From: Thiomicrospira sp. UBA5634
GTDB lineage: Bacteria; Pseudomonadota; Gammaproteobacteria; Thiomicrospirales; Thiomicrospiraceae
DNA length: 15,532 bases
Assembly: GCA_002421475.1 (NCBI GenBank)
Contig: DIJW01000210.1
Span: 1-15,532, forward strand
Reading direction: 5' to 3'
In this document: positions 14,407 through 15,532 of the stretch, piece after piece
Layout of the letters: each line of letters opens with the position of its first letter
Numbering within the stretch: position 1 is the stretch's first letter
Notes under the pieces: generated by a model
What the model saw: only the letters and a program-made list of their open reading frames with translations
Told to the model about the DNA's origin: nothing
Database searches by the model: none
Position numbers and translations under genes: made by a program

Positions 14407-15532
14407 ATCAGCACACAATCATTCAACAACGCGGATTCATCTCATTAATTGGCGCTTTAAGTTTAGCGGTTGGTGTTTCGGGATTTTATTTGACGATGGA
14501 ACTGGGCGACAAAATGATTTCGCAAAGTAATTTTGATAATTATGCTCAAGCCCTTGCACCGGTAGTTTTGCGCTCTGAAATAGCCATTACTCAAACGATG
14601 GTAGAACAGGGTGAGGGCTATAAATCAAACGCTGTTGTCAGTGAGTTTTTGCAGAAAGTCGGTTACGACGTTGGCACCGAAGTGGATGTTACTATCAAGT
14701 TCGGCAATATGCGTCAACAACCAACCAGTTGGACTGACCCAAAAACAAACATCATTTATCAAATTGAGGAGCAATTTATTCCGTTAAATGAAGATGGCTA
14801 TTCGGAGCAAGTTGCAGCTAATCCTAAAGCTCATTCTGCCGGTTCAACCAGTCCGGTTCTTTTTAGCGCGGTGAGTATCGAGATTAAAGATAAGACCGGT
14901 GTGCTGGCTTTTAAACCGGTTGGTCGAGCGATTTATGGTTTGCCAACCCAGCAGCAGGACTCGGGTGAGATTGGTGGCTGTTTTTGTAAAAATCGTTTCA
15001 ACGCTTGTTTGCAAGCGCCGATTGATACAAATGGGTATCCTGCAGATTTAGCTGATTTGATTGATAACCATCGGCAAAACTACTGTGAATATGGTTATGT
15101 GCCACAAAAGCCCGGTCAAACACAGACTTATTATCCGGCTATTGAGTTGTCGTCACAGTGGTTAGGGTTACAGGAAAAAGATAGTCGCACGCTGATAACG
15201 GCTGACGATCAGGCAAACTTCGCCACTGTTAATCAGCAGAAACCACTATGGGTGGAGCAAGGAATGAATCCGTTTCCGAGTTATTATTGGGATTTTTGGA
15301 CGCGACAGTGGCGTGCGGTGCCAAGTGATAAAACCCTGTGGGCGAAGACTCACGATGGCGATATTTTATCTTTTAACAATAGTGCGAATGGTTATCCCGC
15401 GTTTAAAAAAACGCTTATTTGGCCATTTCCACCTATGTACAAGTATGACATCAAAACGCATGGTTATTTTTATGTAGGTCGTCAGGGCAGCTGCATTGTA
15501 GGTACAGATGCTTCAAACGTGCCCAATATCTC
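14403..15532 (+). CDS. TadG-position membrane-anchored protein, N-terminal 376 residues (truncated by window edge)
   Basis: The frame stays open from an ATGA overlap with tadD to the right edge. A short leader ending Arg-Gly (QQRG11) precedes a hydrophobic segment (FISLIGALSLAVGVSGFYL). It resembles the N-terminus of TadG-like or minor pilin-like proteins but lacks the Glu5 of Flp and TadE. The rest would be periplasmic or surface exposed and is rich in aromatic residues (YYWDFWTRQW). A cysteine cluster lies at C193, C195, C202 and C228, with another at C364. No von Willebrand A motif (DxSxS) is seen in this part, so a standard TadG assignment is not proven. Position after tadD supports a role in the pilus, perhaps as a tip or anchor protein. 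I do not recognise the family of the C-terminal part. Confidence 0.7.
   Translation, partial: MNQHTIIQQRGFISLIGALSLAVGVSGFYLTMELGDKMISQSNFDNYAQALAPVVLRSEIAITQTMVEQGEGYKSNAVVSEFLQKVGYDVGTEVDVTIKFGNMRQQPTSWTDPKTNIIYQIEEQFIPLNEDGYSEQVAANPKAHSAGSTSPVLFSAVSIEIKDKTGVLAFKPVGRAIYGLPTQQQDSGEIGGCFCKNRFNACLQAPIDTNGYPADLADLIDNHRQNYCEYGYVPQKPGQTQTYYPAIELSSQWLGLQEKDSRTLITADDQANFATVNQQKPLWVEQGMNPFPSYYWDFWTRQWRAVPSDKTLWAKTHDGDILSFNNSANGYPAFKKTLIWPFPPMYKYDIKTHGYFYVGRQGSCIVGTDASNVPNI

Overview
The window looks like chromosomal DNA of a mesophilic gammaproteobacterium of moderate G+C. Two things point there: the yrfG–nudE–cysQ neighbourhood, recalled from Pseudomonas-like genomes, and an E. coli-like Uup ABC-F protein. 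No RNA gene, CRISPR array, insertion sequence or integrase is visible. The genus cannot be named from this sequence alone.

Region 1 (1–4242, minus strand) is a tight run of co-directional housekeeping genes, read right to left. They are yrfG (GMP/IMP 5'-nucleotidase, HAD family), a membrane-anchored TlpA-like thioredoxin that overlaps the yrfG stop, a spermidine-synthase-fold protein, uup (ABC-F ATPase) and the start of a SAM-dependent methyltransferase cut by the window edge.

Region 2 (4292–5652, plus strand) diverges from yrfG across 49 bp. It holds nudE (ADP-sugar/dinucleotide Nudix hydrolase) and cysQ (3'-phosphoadenosine phosphatase), joined by an ATGA overlap. With yrfG this makes three nucleotide-clearing hydrolases side by side.

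Region 3 (5653–6098) is a 446-bp gap. Its middle is extremely AT-rich (about 21% G+C over 5761–5940, hand count). It contains several dyads and probably the promoter of the next operon.

Region 4 (6099 to the right edge, plus strand) is a Tad/Flp pilus locus (type IVc pilus, 'widespread colonization island' type). The order is flp pilin, a TadE-like minor pseudopilin, cpaB/rcpC, cpaC/rcpA secretin, cpaE/tadZ, cpaF/tadA motor ATPase, tadB, tadC, tadD lipoprotein, and a truncated TadG-position protein. Most junctions are 4-nt or shorter overlaps, so it reads as one operon. The expected products form a pilus used for adhesion or biofilm: Flp subunits are extracted by TadB/TadC, driven by TadA, positioned by TadZ, and exported through the CpaC secretin with CpaB and TadD in the periplasm and outer membrane. 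No prepilin peptidase (TadV/CpaA) is seen here.

The most unexpected signal is not a gene. A 12-bp perfect palindrome, ACCAGGCCTGGT, occurs five times, always inside coding sequence, in five unrelated genes and in two reading frames. A sixth, degenerate copy lies in tadB. Chance expectation is about 0.001 copies in this length. It resembles a highly iterated palindrome of the HIP1 kind and contains two abutting CCWGG sites. Four of the five copies lie in the housekeeping genes and only one in the pilus operon.
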